The notes below the pieces were generated by a model that saw only the letters and a program-made list of their open reading frames with translations, was not told the DNA's origin and did no database searches. The position numbers and the translations under genes are program-made. Shown piece after piece: positions 25,919 through 33,598 of a stretch of 64,000 nt of DNA. The stretch is from Flavobacterium petrolei. GTDB lineage: Bacteria > Bacteroidota > Bacteroidia > Flavobacteriales > Flavobacteriaceae. Location: positions 1,240,001 through 1,304,000 of the forward strand of contig NZ_QNVY02000001.1 of assembly GCF_003314435.2 (NCBI RefSeq). The letters run 5' to 3'. Every line of letters starts with the position of its first letter. The first letter of the stretch is position 1.

Positions 25919-27523
25919 TTATTTAGAATCATCGGCGAATAGTAGTTCGGCTAGACGGTCGTCTCTTAAATAGATATCGTTATAAAAGCTTATTTCTCCG
26001 GAATCATTTACCCAAGCCGTAAAATACCCAATGTGTATTGGAATTTTCTTTTTCAGGATGCACACCGTTTCCTTTTCTCCTTTCATTGCTTCATTGATGC
26101 GTTCGATAGGCCAATCTGGATCGTCTTTTAAAAGTAACAGTGCCAATTCTTTTGCTTTTTCTAAGTTGATACAGCCGTGGCTATACGCTCGGTACTCGTA
26201 TTGAAATAAATCTTTAGATGGTGTATCGTGTAAATAGATGTCTTCTGAATTTGGAAACACAAATTTAATCAGTCCCAAAGAGTTTTTAGGTCCGGGTTTT
26301 TGCCTTGCATTGCCTTTGTTCCATTCTATATTATTTTTGGCTAGATAATTTTCATCCAGAGCCATCGCATCTTTTATTTCGTTTTCAATGATACTTTTTG
26401 GGATGTTCCAGTAGGGGCTAAATACTATTTTGCTAATACTGCTGCTAAGAACAACAGTTTCTGTCATGTTTTTGCCTACAAAAACTTTGGATTCCAATTC
26501 GTTTTGGCCATTTTTTTTAAAGAAAAACCGATAAGAAGGGATGTTTATAATGATGTATTCTTCGGTTTTTGTCAACGCTGGGTCAATCCATCTACAGCGT
26601 TCCATGTTGGCTATTATGGTTTTAATGTGTTTTTCGATGGGAATATTCATGCGTTGAATATGCTTAGAGGCAATCAGATAATCGATATTGAAGCCATTTC
26701 TTTTTTTGTAATTCACTATTCCAGCCATCAATTCCGAATCGTACACATTACTTTTTGAATCGGCTTTTAAATCTCCGGTTATGGCAAGACGCTGTCTGAT
26801 TTTTCCAATGGTTGATGCGCTATCACTTGGTTTGTATGTTTTATCCAAAGAATCGATTGCTATGGGATTCCAGTCTCCGTTTTTTTCTATTTGGCGGTAT
26901 CTCTTTAAAACATCCCGCAATTTGTAATATTGACTAAACAGCTGTTCCTCATTTTTATCTAATATTTGAGGATCTACTAATAACGAATCCAATAGATTCT
27001 CGTACGACAGTTTTTTTCGAGGTAAAAACCATCCCATTTCTTTCACTTTTTCGGAATCAATTCCGTCATATACTTTTTTAGCATAAAACACGTACATGGA
27101 GGACAAAAGTAGTTCTGCGTCAGTTTGGGTCAAATTATTGGCAGATGCGTCACTAAAAATCACGTCAATCTTGTCTTTATAAGCTAAGCGTGATTTTAAG
27201 CCTTCTTCTTCCAATAAATTTACTTTAGAGTACAGCAAATTGGCAAACTCGATAAGTCCTTCGTGGTCGTGCCAAATAGCATTGTGGTTTCGTTTTCTGT
27301 ATAATGCAATAACATCTGATTTGTATTTTTTTAATTTTGGATGTGTTTTGAAAAATCTGTAAATAATTGTGCTGTCAATCTTGACAAAAGAGTTTTTAGT
27401 TTTGTGGGTGGGAAGTGTTTTTGCAAAAAACAATTCAATACCCGTTTTTGATTTGTTGCGGTGCGCGTAAACCAATGAGAAGCTAAATAATAATACCGCA
27501 ATAGATAAAACGAAGTTTTTCAT
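25919..27523 (-). CDS. L,D-transpeptidase family protein, second paralogue
   Basis: 534 residues with a classical signal peptide (ending VYAHRNK) rather than a lipobox, so it is likely soluble in the periplasm, in contrast to its paralogue at 18355-19938. The arrangement is the same: scaffold domain with VALYRKRNHNAIWHDHEGLI, a peptidoglycan-binding-like segment (PSDSASTIGKIRQRLAITGD), then the YkuD domain with YLHDTPSKDLF and SHGCIN, catalytic Cys451. The residue after CI differs between the two (Asn here, Arg there). The two genes share order and orientation over 8 kb, suggesting an old duplication followed by divergence in anchoring. Confidence 0.88.
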   Translation of the reverse strand: MKNFVLSIAVLLFSFSLVYAHRNKSKTGIELFFAKTLPTHKTKNSFVKIDSTIIYRFFKTHPKLKKYKSDVIALYRKRNHNAIWHDHEGLIEFANLLYSKVNLLEEEGLKSRLAYKDKIDVIFSDASANNLTQTDAELLLSSMYVFYAKKVYDGIDSEKVKEMGWFLPRKKLSYENLLDSLLVDPQILDKNEEQLFSQYYKLRDVLKRYRQIEKNGDWNPIAIDSLDKTYKPSDSASTIGKIRQRLAITGDLKADSKSNVYDSELMAGIVNYKKRNGFNIDYLIASKHIQRMNIPIEKHIKTIIANMERCRWIDPALTKTEEYIIINIPSYRFFFKKNGQNELESKVFVGKNMTETVVLSSSISKIVFSPYWNIPKSIIENEIKDAMALDENYLAKNNIEWNKGNARQKPGPKNSLGLIKFVFPNSEDIYLHDTPSKDLFQYEYRAYSHGCINLEKAKELALLLLKDDPDWPIERINEAMKGEKETVCILKKKIPIHIGYFTAWVNDSGEISFYNDIYLRDDRLAELLFADDSK

Positions 27524-27729
27524 AGCAAGTTTATTTATATAAAGGTACAGTAATATTTTGTGTGCTAAAAGCGCATTAACAGGAATGTTAAGAATGGAAA
27601 TAGTACAAAAGTCATTACTTTGGCTGTTATTTTTTAAAGAACTGGATAAAATATCAGCTTACAAATAGCGATTTTGAAAACGTTTTTTCATTTTTTTACC
27701 GCTTCGGCATTCGGTCTTATATATTTCCT

Positions 27730-27737
27730 TAATTTTG
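27730..27737 (+). promoter_or_regulatory. -7 promoter element for trmB
   Basis: TAATTTTG fits TAnnTTTG. Transcription would start near 27744, which places the upstream TTG 27735 outside the mRNA and supports GTG 27756 as the trmB start. Confidence 0.45.
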
Positions 27738-27755
27738 CCGAAATATTCTAAAAAA

Positions 27756-28433
27756 GTGGGAAGCAAAAATAAATTAAAGCGGTTCAAAGAAAACGAGACA
27801 TTCAACAATGTTTTTCAACCAACAAGAGAAGAAGTGGTAGGCGATTTATTTCCGTTGAAAGGGAAATGGAACTCAGAATTCTTTAAAAATGAGAATCCAT
27901 TGGTACTGGAATTAGGCTGTGGAAAAGGGGAATATTCTGTGGGCCTTGCGGAACGATATCCAAATAAAAATTTTGTGGGAATCGATATCAAAGGAGCTCG
28001 TTTTTGGCGTGGAGCCAAAACAGCGGTTGAAACCGGAATGTATAATGTGGCTTTTATCAGAACCCAAATCGAATTGATCAACCATATTTTTGCTGAAAAC
28101 GAAGTAGATGAAATCTGGATTACTTTTCCGGATCCGCAAATAAAATACAAGCGGACGAAACACAGAATGACAAATTCGGAGTTTTTGCAATTGTATAAAA
28201 AAATCCTCAAAAAAGACGGTATTGTAAACTTAAAAACCGACAGTGAGTTCATGCATGGGTATACTTTAGGGTTGTTGCATGGAGAAGGGCACGAGGTTTT
28301 GTATGCCAATCATAATGTGTATGTAAATGAAGGAAGTCCAGAGGAAGTAACTGCTTTTCAGACGTTCTATGAAAAACAATATTTAGAAATTAACAAAGCA
28401 ATTACGTATATTCGATTTAAAATTAAAGAATAG
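27756..28433 (+). CDS. trmB: tRNA (guanine-N7-)-methyltransferase TrmB
   Basis: Methylates G46 in the variable loop of tRNAs with S-adenosylmethionine. The Rossmann motif LELGCGKGEYS is near residue 50, followed by FVGIDIKGARFWRGAKTA and the TrmB signature ITFPDPQIKYKRTKHRM. The frame is open from TTG 27735 (MPKYSKK...), but family proteins usually begin GSKNKLKRF and a -7 promoter element overlaps the TTG, so I choose GTG 27756, giving 225 residues. It precedes a LysE-type exporter gene by about 45 bases. Confidence 0.88.
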   Translation: MGSKNKLKRFKENETFNNVFQPTREEVVGDLFPLKGKWNSEFFKNENPLVLELGCGKGEYSVGLAERYPNKNFVGIDIKGARFWRGAKTAVETGMYNVAFIRTQIELINHIFAENEVDEIWITFPDPQIKYKRTKHRMTNSEFLQLYKKILKKDGIVNLKTDSEFMHGYTLGLLHGEGHEVLYANHNVYVNEGSPEEVTAFQTFYEKQYLEINKAITYIRFKIKE

Positions 28434-28479
28434 TTTTATATTTGAAACAGATTTCTTTTTTTGATCTTGCACCTTGCCT

Positions 28480-29115
28480 ATGAATTTTATCACTTCTTTG
28501 TTTTTGGGTTTCGTTACGGCCTTTGTTGGGATTACGCCTCCTGGGTTAATCAATATGACGGCCGCTAAAGTGAATCTCAAGGAAGGAAAAAGAAGTGCGT
28601 ACTGGTTTGTTTTAGGTGCAGTAATTATAATTTTCTTTCAAGCGGCGCTTGCTATATTTTTTGCTCAGTTTATAAAAGAGCGTCCGGATGTTATTGTTTT
28701 GTTACGGGAAGTTGGTTTTGGGATCTTTGCAGTATTGACGATTTATTTCTTATTGATTGCCAAAAAGCCAAAAAAGAAAAAAGGTAAAATGAAAAATAAG
28801 AGTACTTCCACTCGTTTTTTTCTTGGGATGTTGCTCTCTGCGCTTAACTTTTTTCCTATTCCTTATTATGTTTTTGTAAGCGTTACATTAGCGTCATACA
28901 ATTTGTTTTATTTTGATACGACCCATGTTTTTACCTTTGTAACAGGTGTGGTTTTAGGATCTTTTTTTGTGTTTTATTGTTACATCACTTTTTTTCAAAA
29001 AATTCAAGACAAAACGGATTATCTGATGCGCAATATGAATACAATTATAGGTAGCATTACCGGATTGATATCCTTAATCACTTTAATTAATATCATACGG
29101 TATTATCTGCGATAA
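28480..29115 (+). CDS. LysE-type membrane transporter
   Basis: 211 residues, very hydrophobic, with six predicted membrane helices. The first helix MNFITSLFLGFVTAFVGITP followed by PGLINMTAAKVNLKEG is the LysE/RhtB N-terminal signature. A basic loop (KKPKKKKGKMKNKSTSTRF) separates helices 3 and 4. Members export amino acids or derivatives; the substrate cannot be predicted. The frame starts upstream at TTG 28474, but ATG 28480 is two codons later and more plausible. It may be cotranscribed with trmB. Confidence 0.75.
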   Translation: MNFITSLFLGFVTAFVGITPPGLINMTAAKVNLKEGKRSAYWFVLGAVIIIFFQAALAIFFAQFIKERPDVIVLLREVGFGIFAVLTIYFLLIAKKPKKKKGKMKNKSTSTRFFLGMLLSALNFFPIPYYVFVSVTLASYNLFYFDTTHVFTFVTGVVLGSFFVFYCYITFFQKIQDKTDYLMRNMNTIIGSITGLISLITLINIIRYYLR

Positions 29116-29165
29116 TTTTTTACCGCTCAAGAACAATAAACAGACTTTTTATTAGATTCAGCATC

Positions 29166-29495
29166 ATGTCAAACGACAATTTTTTCGAGAGAGTATATTT
29201 CATAACCAGACAAATTCCGCACGGAAAAGTAACTTCTTATGGCGCTATTGCAAAGGCATTAGGAACAGCTCGTTCTGCTCGAATGGTAGGTTGGGCAATG
29301 AATGCATCTCATAATCTGGAAGATGTTCCGGCGCATCGCGTGGTGAATCGAAAGGGTTTACTTACCGGTAAATTACATTTTGACGGAACCAATTTGATGC
29401 AACAATTATTGGAAAACGAAGGAATTGTTGTGGTGGATAACCAAATAGTAGATTTCGAAAAATATTTCTGGCAACCGGAAGTTAGGGTCGAGTAA
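29166..29495 (+). CDS. Alkyltransferase-like protein (MGMT family without active-site Cys)
   Basis: 109 residues, matching the C-terminal DNA-binding half of O6-alkylguanine-DNA alkyltransferases: IPHGKVTSYGAIAKALGTAR (residues 17-36, helix-turn-helix with the Tyr-Gly flipping segment), then ARMVGWAMNASHN. The catalytic PCHR motif reads PAHR (residues 55-58), with Ala56 in place of the alkyl-accepting Cys. Such alkyltransferase-like proteins bind O6-alkylguanine without repairing it and hand the lesion to nucleotide excision repair. So this should be a damage sensor rather than a transferase. The gene is downstream of a transporter gene on the same strand with a 50-base gap. Confidence 0.85.
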   Translation: MSNDNFFERVYFITRQIPHGKVTSYGAIAKALGTARSARMVGWAMNASHNLEDVPAHRVVNRKGLLTGKLHFDGTNLMQQLLENEGIVVVDNQIVDFEKYFWQPEVRVE

Positions 29496-29614
29496 CGCCT
29501 AAAAGTCCGAACGTTATTTTTTGATATTAAAAAACGATATTTCTCTGATAATTGCCGTCAATTCTCACATCAATAAATGCGATACAAATCCTTTATAATA
29601 AGAACTTTTCATAG

Positions 29615-29622
29615 TATCTTTG
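29615..29622 (+). promoter_or_regulatory. -7 promoter element for the Mrp/NBP35 gene
   Basis: TATCTTTG, a full match to TAnnTTTG, about 70 bases before ATG 29693. Confidence 0.5.
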
Positions 29623-29692
29623 TAATCTGAAATCAGTTTAAATAAAGATAATATTTTGGCATGAAATGCCGACAGAAAACAATAAACTAAAA

Positions 29693-30823
29693 ATGAAATT
29701 AGATAGAAAAGATATTCTTAAAGCGTTAGAAACAATTACTATAGCTGGAGAAGGAAAAAACATGGTGGAAAGTGGCGCAATAGCAAATGTGATAACTTTT
29801 GGCGATGAGGTTGTAGTTGATTTAGTATTGCATACACCAGCTATGCACATAAAAAAACGTGCCGAAGACGATATCAAAAAAACAATTCTTGAATTAGTAT
29901 CTCCAGATGCTAAAATCAAAATTAATAGTAAAGTTGAGGTTCCGGACAAACCGGAAATCAAAGGGAAATCAATTCCGGGAATCAAAAATATTATTGGTGT
30001 TGCCTCTGGTAAAGGAGGAGTAGGAAAATCTACTGTTACAGCAAATCTAGCGGTATCATTGGCTAAAATGGGTTTCTCAGTAGGAATTCTTGATGCGGAT
30101 ATTTATGGACCATCGATGCCAATCATGTTCGACGTAGAAAGCGAAAAACCAATTTCGGTAACCGTTGATGGAAAATCAAAAATGAAACCGGTTGAAAGTT
30201 ACGAAGTGAAAATTCTTTCAATAGGATTTTTTACAGCGCCAAGTCAAGCGGTAATCTGGAGAGGACCAATGGCTTCAAAAGCGTTGAACCAAATGATTTT
30301 TGATGCGGACTGGGGAGAATTGGATTTCATGTTAGTCGATTTGCCTCCGGGAACAGGAGATATTCACCTTTCAATCGTACAATCATTGCCTATTACAGGT
30401 GTTGTCATCGTAAGTACGCCACAAGCAGTAGCTTTGGCCGATGCCAAAAAAGGAGTTTCAATGTTCATGTCTGAAGCTATAAATGTTCCTGTGTTGGGAA
30501 TTATAGAAAACATGGCGTATTTCACACCAGAAGAATTACCGGAAAATAAATATTACATCTTTGGAAAAGAAGGAGCTAGAAATCTTTCAGAAGACTTAGG
30601 CGTACCGTTCCTTGGTGAAGTGCCTATCGTACAATCCATTCGTGAAGCGGGAGATTACGGTCGTCCGGCAGCAATGCAAACCGGTTCCGTTATTGAAACC
30701 GTTTTCGAACAAATCACAAGAAATGTAGTGCAAGAAACCGTAAATAGAAATGAAAGTTTACCTGCGACTGAGGCAGTTAAAATTACTACTATGGCCGGTT
30801 GTTCAGCAGTAAATAAAAAATAG
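29693..30823 (+). CDS. Mrp/NBP35-type Fe-S cluster carrier ATPase
   Basis: 376 residues. The N-terminal part (about 1-85) is a MIP18/DUF59-like domain (KLDRKDILKALETITIAGEG, DVVLHTPAMHIKK-like segment); the remainder is a P-loop ATPase with the deviant Walker A GKGGVGKSTVTANLA, DADIYGPSMP and DLPPGTGD. Mrp proteins carry and transfer Fe-S clusters to apoproteins. The following NifU-type and ferredoxin genes support this. The frame is open from ATG 29666, but that codon sits inside a small hairpin GGCATGAAATGCC (29658-29670) and homology starts at ATG 29693 (MKLDRK), which I use. A Cys near the C-terminus (AGCSAVNKK) is visible, no CXXC. Confidence 0.88.
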   Translation: MKLDRKDILKALETITIAGEGKNMVESGAIANVITFGDEVVVDLVLHTPAMHIKKRAEDDIKKTILELVSPDAKIKINSKVEVPDKPEIKGKSIPGIKNIIGVASGKGGVGKSTVTANLAVSLAKMGFSVGILDADIYGPSMPIMFDVESEKPISVTVDGKSKMKPVESYEVKILSIGFFTAPSQAVIWRGPMASKALNQMIFDADWGELDFMLVDLPPGTGDIHLSIVQSLPITGVVIVSTPQAVALADAKKGVSMFMSEAINVPVLGIIENMAYFTPEELPENKYYIFGKEGARNLSEDLGVPFLGEVPIVQSIREAGDYGRPAAMQTGSVIETVFEQITRNVVQETVNRNESLPATEAVKITTMAGCSAVNKK

Positions 30824-30894
30824 ACTACTTAGATTTTTTAGACTACTTAGACAAACTAAGAAATCTAAAAGTCTAAAAATCCAATAATCTAATT
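30824..30894 (+). repeat. Low-complexity CTAAGA/CTAAAA intergenic repeat
   Basis: Short degenerate units such as TAGACTACTTAGA and AAATCTAAAAGTCTAAAAATC fill the gap between the mrp and nifU-type genes. The same kind of sequence is at 35752-35828. Confidence 0.5.
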
Positions 30895-31134
30895 ATGACA
30901 ACAGAAGAATTAACAATAGAAGTTCAAAAAGCGCTCGAAGAAATTAGACCCTTTTTGAATTCTGACGGTGGCGATATCACACTGATTTCCATCGAAGACG
31001 ACAAACACGTAAAGGTGCGTCTCGAAGGAGCATGCACGAGTTGCAGTGTAAACCAAATGACGCTGAGAGCCGGCGTGGAAACTACCATCAAAAAGTTTGC
31101 TCCACAAATAGAAACTGTTGTAAACATTCTATAA
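30895..31134 (+). CDS. NifU C-terminal domain Fe-S scaffold protein
   Basis: 79 residues, just the NifU C-terminal domain. SDGGDITLISIEDD leads to the cluster-binding CXXC in GACTSCSVNQMTL (Cys47 and Cys50), ending TIKKFAPQIETVVNIL. The family (Nfu) accepts and delivers [4Fe-4S] clusters. It follows the Mrp-type ATPase by 71 bases and precedes a ferredoxin, so the three genes form an Fe-S biogenesis group, although a repeat element separates this gene from the ferredoxin. Confidence 0.9.
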   Translation: MTTEELTIEVQKALEEIRPFLNSDGGDITLISIEDDKHVKVRLEGACTSCSVNQMTLRAGVETTIKKFAPQIETVVNIL

Positions 31135-31143
31135 ATTTGTCAT

Positions 31144-31161
31144 CCTGAGCGCAGTCGAAGG
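31144..31161 (+). repeat. 18-base dispersed motif, copy 2
   Basis: CCTGAGCGCAGTCGAAGG, identical to 12871-12888, again placed directly before a folded repeat element. Confidence 0.7.
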
Positions 31162-31275
31162 AGGGCGTGACCCTTTTAAGAAAAAAGGCTACTCGATATA
31201 CTGGGTAGCTGCCTTTTTTCTTAAATGCGTCGGGCTATCCGCGCTACTTCGGTAGCTAGCTGCTATCCCTCACGC
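31162..31275. repeat. Structured intergenic repeat element
   Basis: Outer ends GGGCGTGA and TCACGC can pair. Inside, AAGAAAAAAGGC and GCCTTTTTTCTT form a perfect 12-base stem around 31179-31223, and TCGGGCTATCCGCGCT with AGCTGCTATCCCTCACGC resembles dispersed flavobacterial elements. No coding frame is present. It could also end transcription. Confidence 0.55.
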
Positions 31276-31321
31276 AAATTTGCATACCCACAACACATAA
31301 CTTATAACTCATAACTGATTT

Positions 31322-31639
31322 ATGGATGTATTAATAAAAATTAAAGATCGAGAAGGAGTAGTGCACGAATTACAGGCTCCTACAGATATGGCCATGAACA
31401 TCATGGAATTATGCAAAGCCTATGAGCTTCCTGTAGAAGGAACTTGTGGCGGAATGGCCATGTGTGCTTCTTGTCAATGTTATGTGCTAAATGATGTGCC
31501 CTTGCCAGAAATGGGCGATGATGAAGAAGCAATGCTGTCCGAAGCATTCTACGTAAAGTCAAACAGTCGTTTGGGTTGTCAAATAGCAATCACCGAAAGT
31601 CTCGAAGGATTAGAACTGGAGTTGGCTCCTGAAAATTAA
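31322..31639 (+). CDS. [2Fe-2S] ferredoxin, adrenodoxin type
   Basis: 105 residues. Cluster ligands are readable in the right spacing: Cys42, Cys48, Cys51 (EGTCGGMAMCASCQCYV) and Cys86 (SRLGCQIAI). The EMGDDEEAML segment is an adrenodoxin-type acidic helix. It would transfer single electrons, possibly for Fe-S assembly given the Mrp and NifU-type genes upstream. A bidirectional terminator follows. Confidence 0.9.
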   Translation: MDVLIKIKDREGVVHELQAPTDMAMNIMELCKAYELPVEGTCGGMAMCASCQCYVLNDVPLPEMGDDEEAMLSEAFYVKSNSRLGCQIAITESLEGLELELAPEN

Positions 31640-31642
31640 ATA

Positions 31643-31676
31643 AAAAAAGCGTTTGTTCTTAGCAAACGCTTTTTTA
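31643..31676. terminator. Bidirectional terminator between ferredoxin and phosphoesterase genes
   Basis: Stem AAAAAAGCGTTTG, loop TTCTTA, stem CAAACGCTTTTTT. The minus-strand gene stop overlaps its right edge. Confidence 0.85.
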
Positions 31677-32570
31677 TTGATAATCTTTTAGATTTGTCGG
31701 GCCTTCAAGTACTTCCCTAACAATTTGAAGAATGCCATTTTCCTTGGTGTCAATGAACCATTTTATCAATGTGATTGTTCCATTTACAATCTCGATGCCA
31801 GTAATGCTTCTTGGATGTACGCAGCTCCCGTCATTAAAATAAGGCGTGCTGTTCTGACTTGGATAGGAAAAACTGGGGCGATGCGTATGGCCTACAATGG
31901 TGATTTTGCGATTGTTGTTCTCAATCCATTTTTTAATTCGGAGTTCGATTTTTATACGTTCCACATAATTTTTTGCGGGACTTGTAGGATCTGATATTCC
32001 CCAGATTTGGAGTGGTTTCCATAAAATACGAACCATAAATCTGTTGATCTTCCAGCCTACATAATTCATAAAATCAGCTTGATGTCCATGAGTCAAAAAT
32101 AGTTCCTGCTTAGTATCCTGATGAATCAAAACAATAGCTTCATGGCATTTAATGCCGGTAAATAAAGGTGCAAGCGTATCGTTTTGGGTGTTTGTATAGG
32201 TGGTAAGTGTTTTTGCTACATGATCTTTATCCCGAAAAGTCATTTCATGATTGCCCCAAATTTTATGATATCTATTGGAATCATGGAACTTCTTTAGTAA
32301 AAGATAGACGTTTTTGTGTGCTTCAAAGATGGTTTTAAAAAAAATATTCTCCCATAATTCATCTCCGTCACCCAATTCACAATAGGAAAAACCATCATTG
32401 TAATATTGAGTCATTGCATGAAAGTATACGTTTCGATTGCTTGCAAAGTCATCGGCAAAACTATTATCACTTCTGTGACAATCACTAAAAAGAATGAATT
32501 TGGATTGGTCGTCAAAAGGAATCCTTTCAGCTTCTTTGTAGGCTTTTGTTAATCGTTCTTGAGAAGACAT
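31674..32570 (-). CDS. Calcineurin-like metallophosphoesterase
   Basis: 298 residues with the complete metal-binding series of the family: FSDCHRSD (Asp30, His32), GDGDELWEN, WGNHEMTF, THGHQADF and VGHTHRPSF. These ligands hold two metal ions for phosphoester hydrolysis. It is cytoplasmic with no signal peptide. The substrate is unknown: GDGDELWE resembles the GDxxD box of UDP-2,3-diacylglucosamine hydrolases (LpxH), but the rest differs, and the protein is longer. It is convergent with the ferredoxin gene. Confidence 0.8.
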   Translation of the reverse strand: MSSQERLTKAYKEAERIPFDDQSKFILFSDCHRSDNSFADDFASNRNVYFHAMTQYYNDGFSYCELGDGDELWENIFFKTIFEAHKNVYLLLKKFHDSNRYHKIWGNHEMTFRDKDHVAKTLTTYTNTQNDTLAPLFTGIKCHEAIVLIHQDTKQELFLTHGHQADFMNYVGWKINRFMVRILWKPLQIWGISDPTSPAKNYVERIKIELRIKKWIENNNRKITIVGHTHRPSFSYPSQNSTPYFNDGSCVHPRSITGIEIVNGTITLIKWFIDTKENGILQIVREVLEGPTNLKDYQ

Positions 32571-32723
32571 TTGTTTGTTTTAAAGAAAAATAAAGATAAA
32601 AAAAATAGCTAATAAAGCTATTTTTTTCATCGGTACTTCTTTTAAGAAGTCGTTTTTCATTATTTTGAAATTAGATATAATACATTTCTAAATAATAGTT
32701 ACGTTTATCTGGATGTGTTGGAT

Positions 32724-33506
32724 TTATGCCAACGCAACATTCATAGTAATTGTTTCTTCGATTGCATCCCAAAGACCGATGCGTTTTTCTAAGGCTAATT
32801 TTGAAACCTCTTCTACATCGGACCATTTCTGTGCATCTGTTCCACAAAGTTCTATGATCATTTTCATTGCCATCGGACCGTGTTCGTCAGCATCCAGTTG
32901 AATGTGTCTTTCAAAATAGTAAATGAGTTTACTCAAATCTGTTTCTGGGAAATTTGCTTGAAAGTTTTTTAGGATTTCGGTAAACATACTTGGAATCAAA
33001 TCTTCTCTTCCAAAAGTAAAAGCGGCAGCGATTTCATGAGATTTTCCCTCTTCAATAACTCTGAACGTAAAATCTAAGAACGCTTTGATATTAGGGTGTA
33101 AATTGCTTGTTTTGATAGCAACAAATATATTTTTAAGCGAATCTACTTCGGATAAAAAATCTTCAATTCCAGCGGTGTTTGCTCCACAAGCTTTCATTGC
33201 TTCAATGTACATTTCGTAATGACTGGAGCGGTTTCCGTCTAGTGTTAAATCAGACTCTTCCGCAAGCACTATTTCATTTATCAAATATCTGGTTTGGGGA
33301 TTTTGAGTAGCAAACCATGGAGTCGTTGTACAGGTCAGTTTAGATTGTAATGCTTTTAATAACGACATGAAATCCCAAACGGCATAAACATGGTTTTCGA
33401 GAAAACACTGTAAATCTTCAATGGTTCTAACTTTTTTGTATAAAGAATGTTGTAACAATAGTTCTTTTTGGGGCTGAATGCTATTGTTGATTGTCTCAAT
33501 ATTCAT
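32724..33506 (-). CDS. DUF3050 protein (haem-oxygenase-like fold)
   Basis: 260 residues. FLENHVYAVWDFMSLLKALQ at about residues 36-55, followed by ...TTPWF and LINEIVLAEESD, is the DUF3050 signature. The helical layout with a His in the first helix and Glu/His residues further on (EESD, SSHYEMYIEAMKACG, then HIQLDADEHGPMAMKMI near residues 205-225) suggests a haem-oxygenase-like fold, possibly with a di-metal site. No activity is known to me. It follows gcdH on the same strand but a terminator lies between them. Confidence 0.75.
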   Translation of the reverse strand: MNIETINNSIQPQKELLLQHSLYKKVRTIEDLQCFLENHVYAVWDFMSLLKALQSKLTCTTTPWFATQNPQTRYLINEIVLAEESDLTLDGNRSSHYEMYIEAMKACGANTAGIEDFLSEVDSLKNIFVAIKTSNLHPNIKAFLDFTFRVIEEGKSHEIAAAFTFGREDLIPSMFTEILKNFQANFPETDLSKLIYYFERHIQLDADEHGPMAMKMIIELCGTDAQKWSDVEEVSKLALEKRIGLWDAIEETITMNVALA

Positions 33507-33528
33507 GGATGGTATTTTTTATGTAAAT

Positions 33529-33562
33529 ATAAAAAAGCTTCCTGTTTCCAAGAAGCTTTTTC
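33529..33562 (-). terminator. Terminator downstream of gcdH
   Basis: Stem AAAAAGCTTC and complement GAAGCTTTTT around a 10-base loop. On the minus strand it follows the gcdH stop by about 37 bases. Confidence 0.75.
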
Positions 33563-33598
33563 TATCAATTTTACAAATACTTTAATAATCGTTTACTA

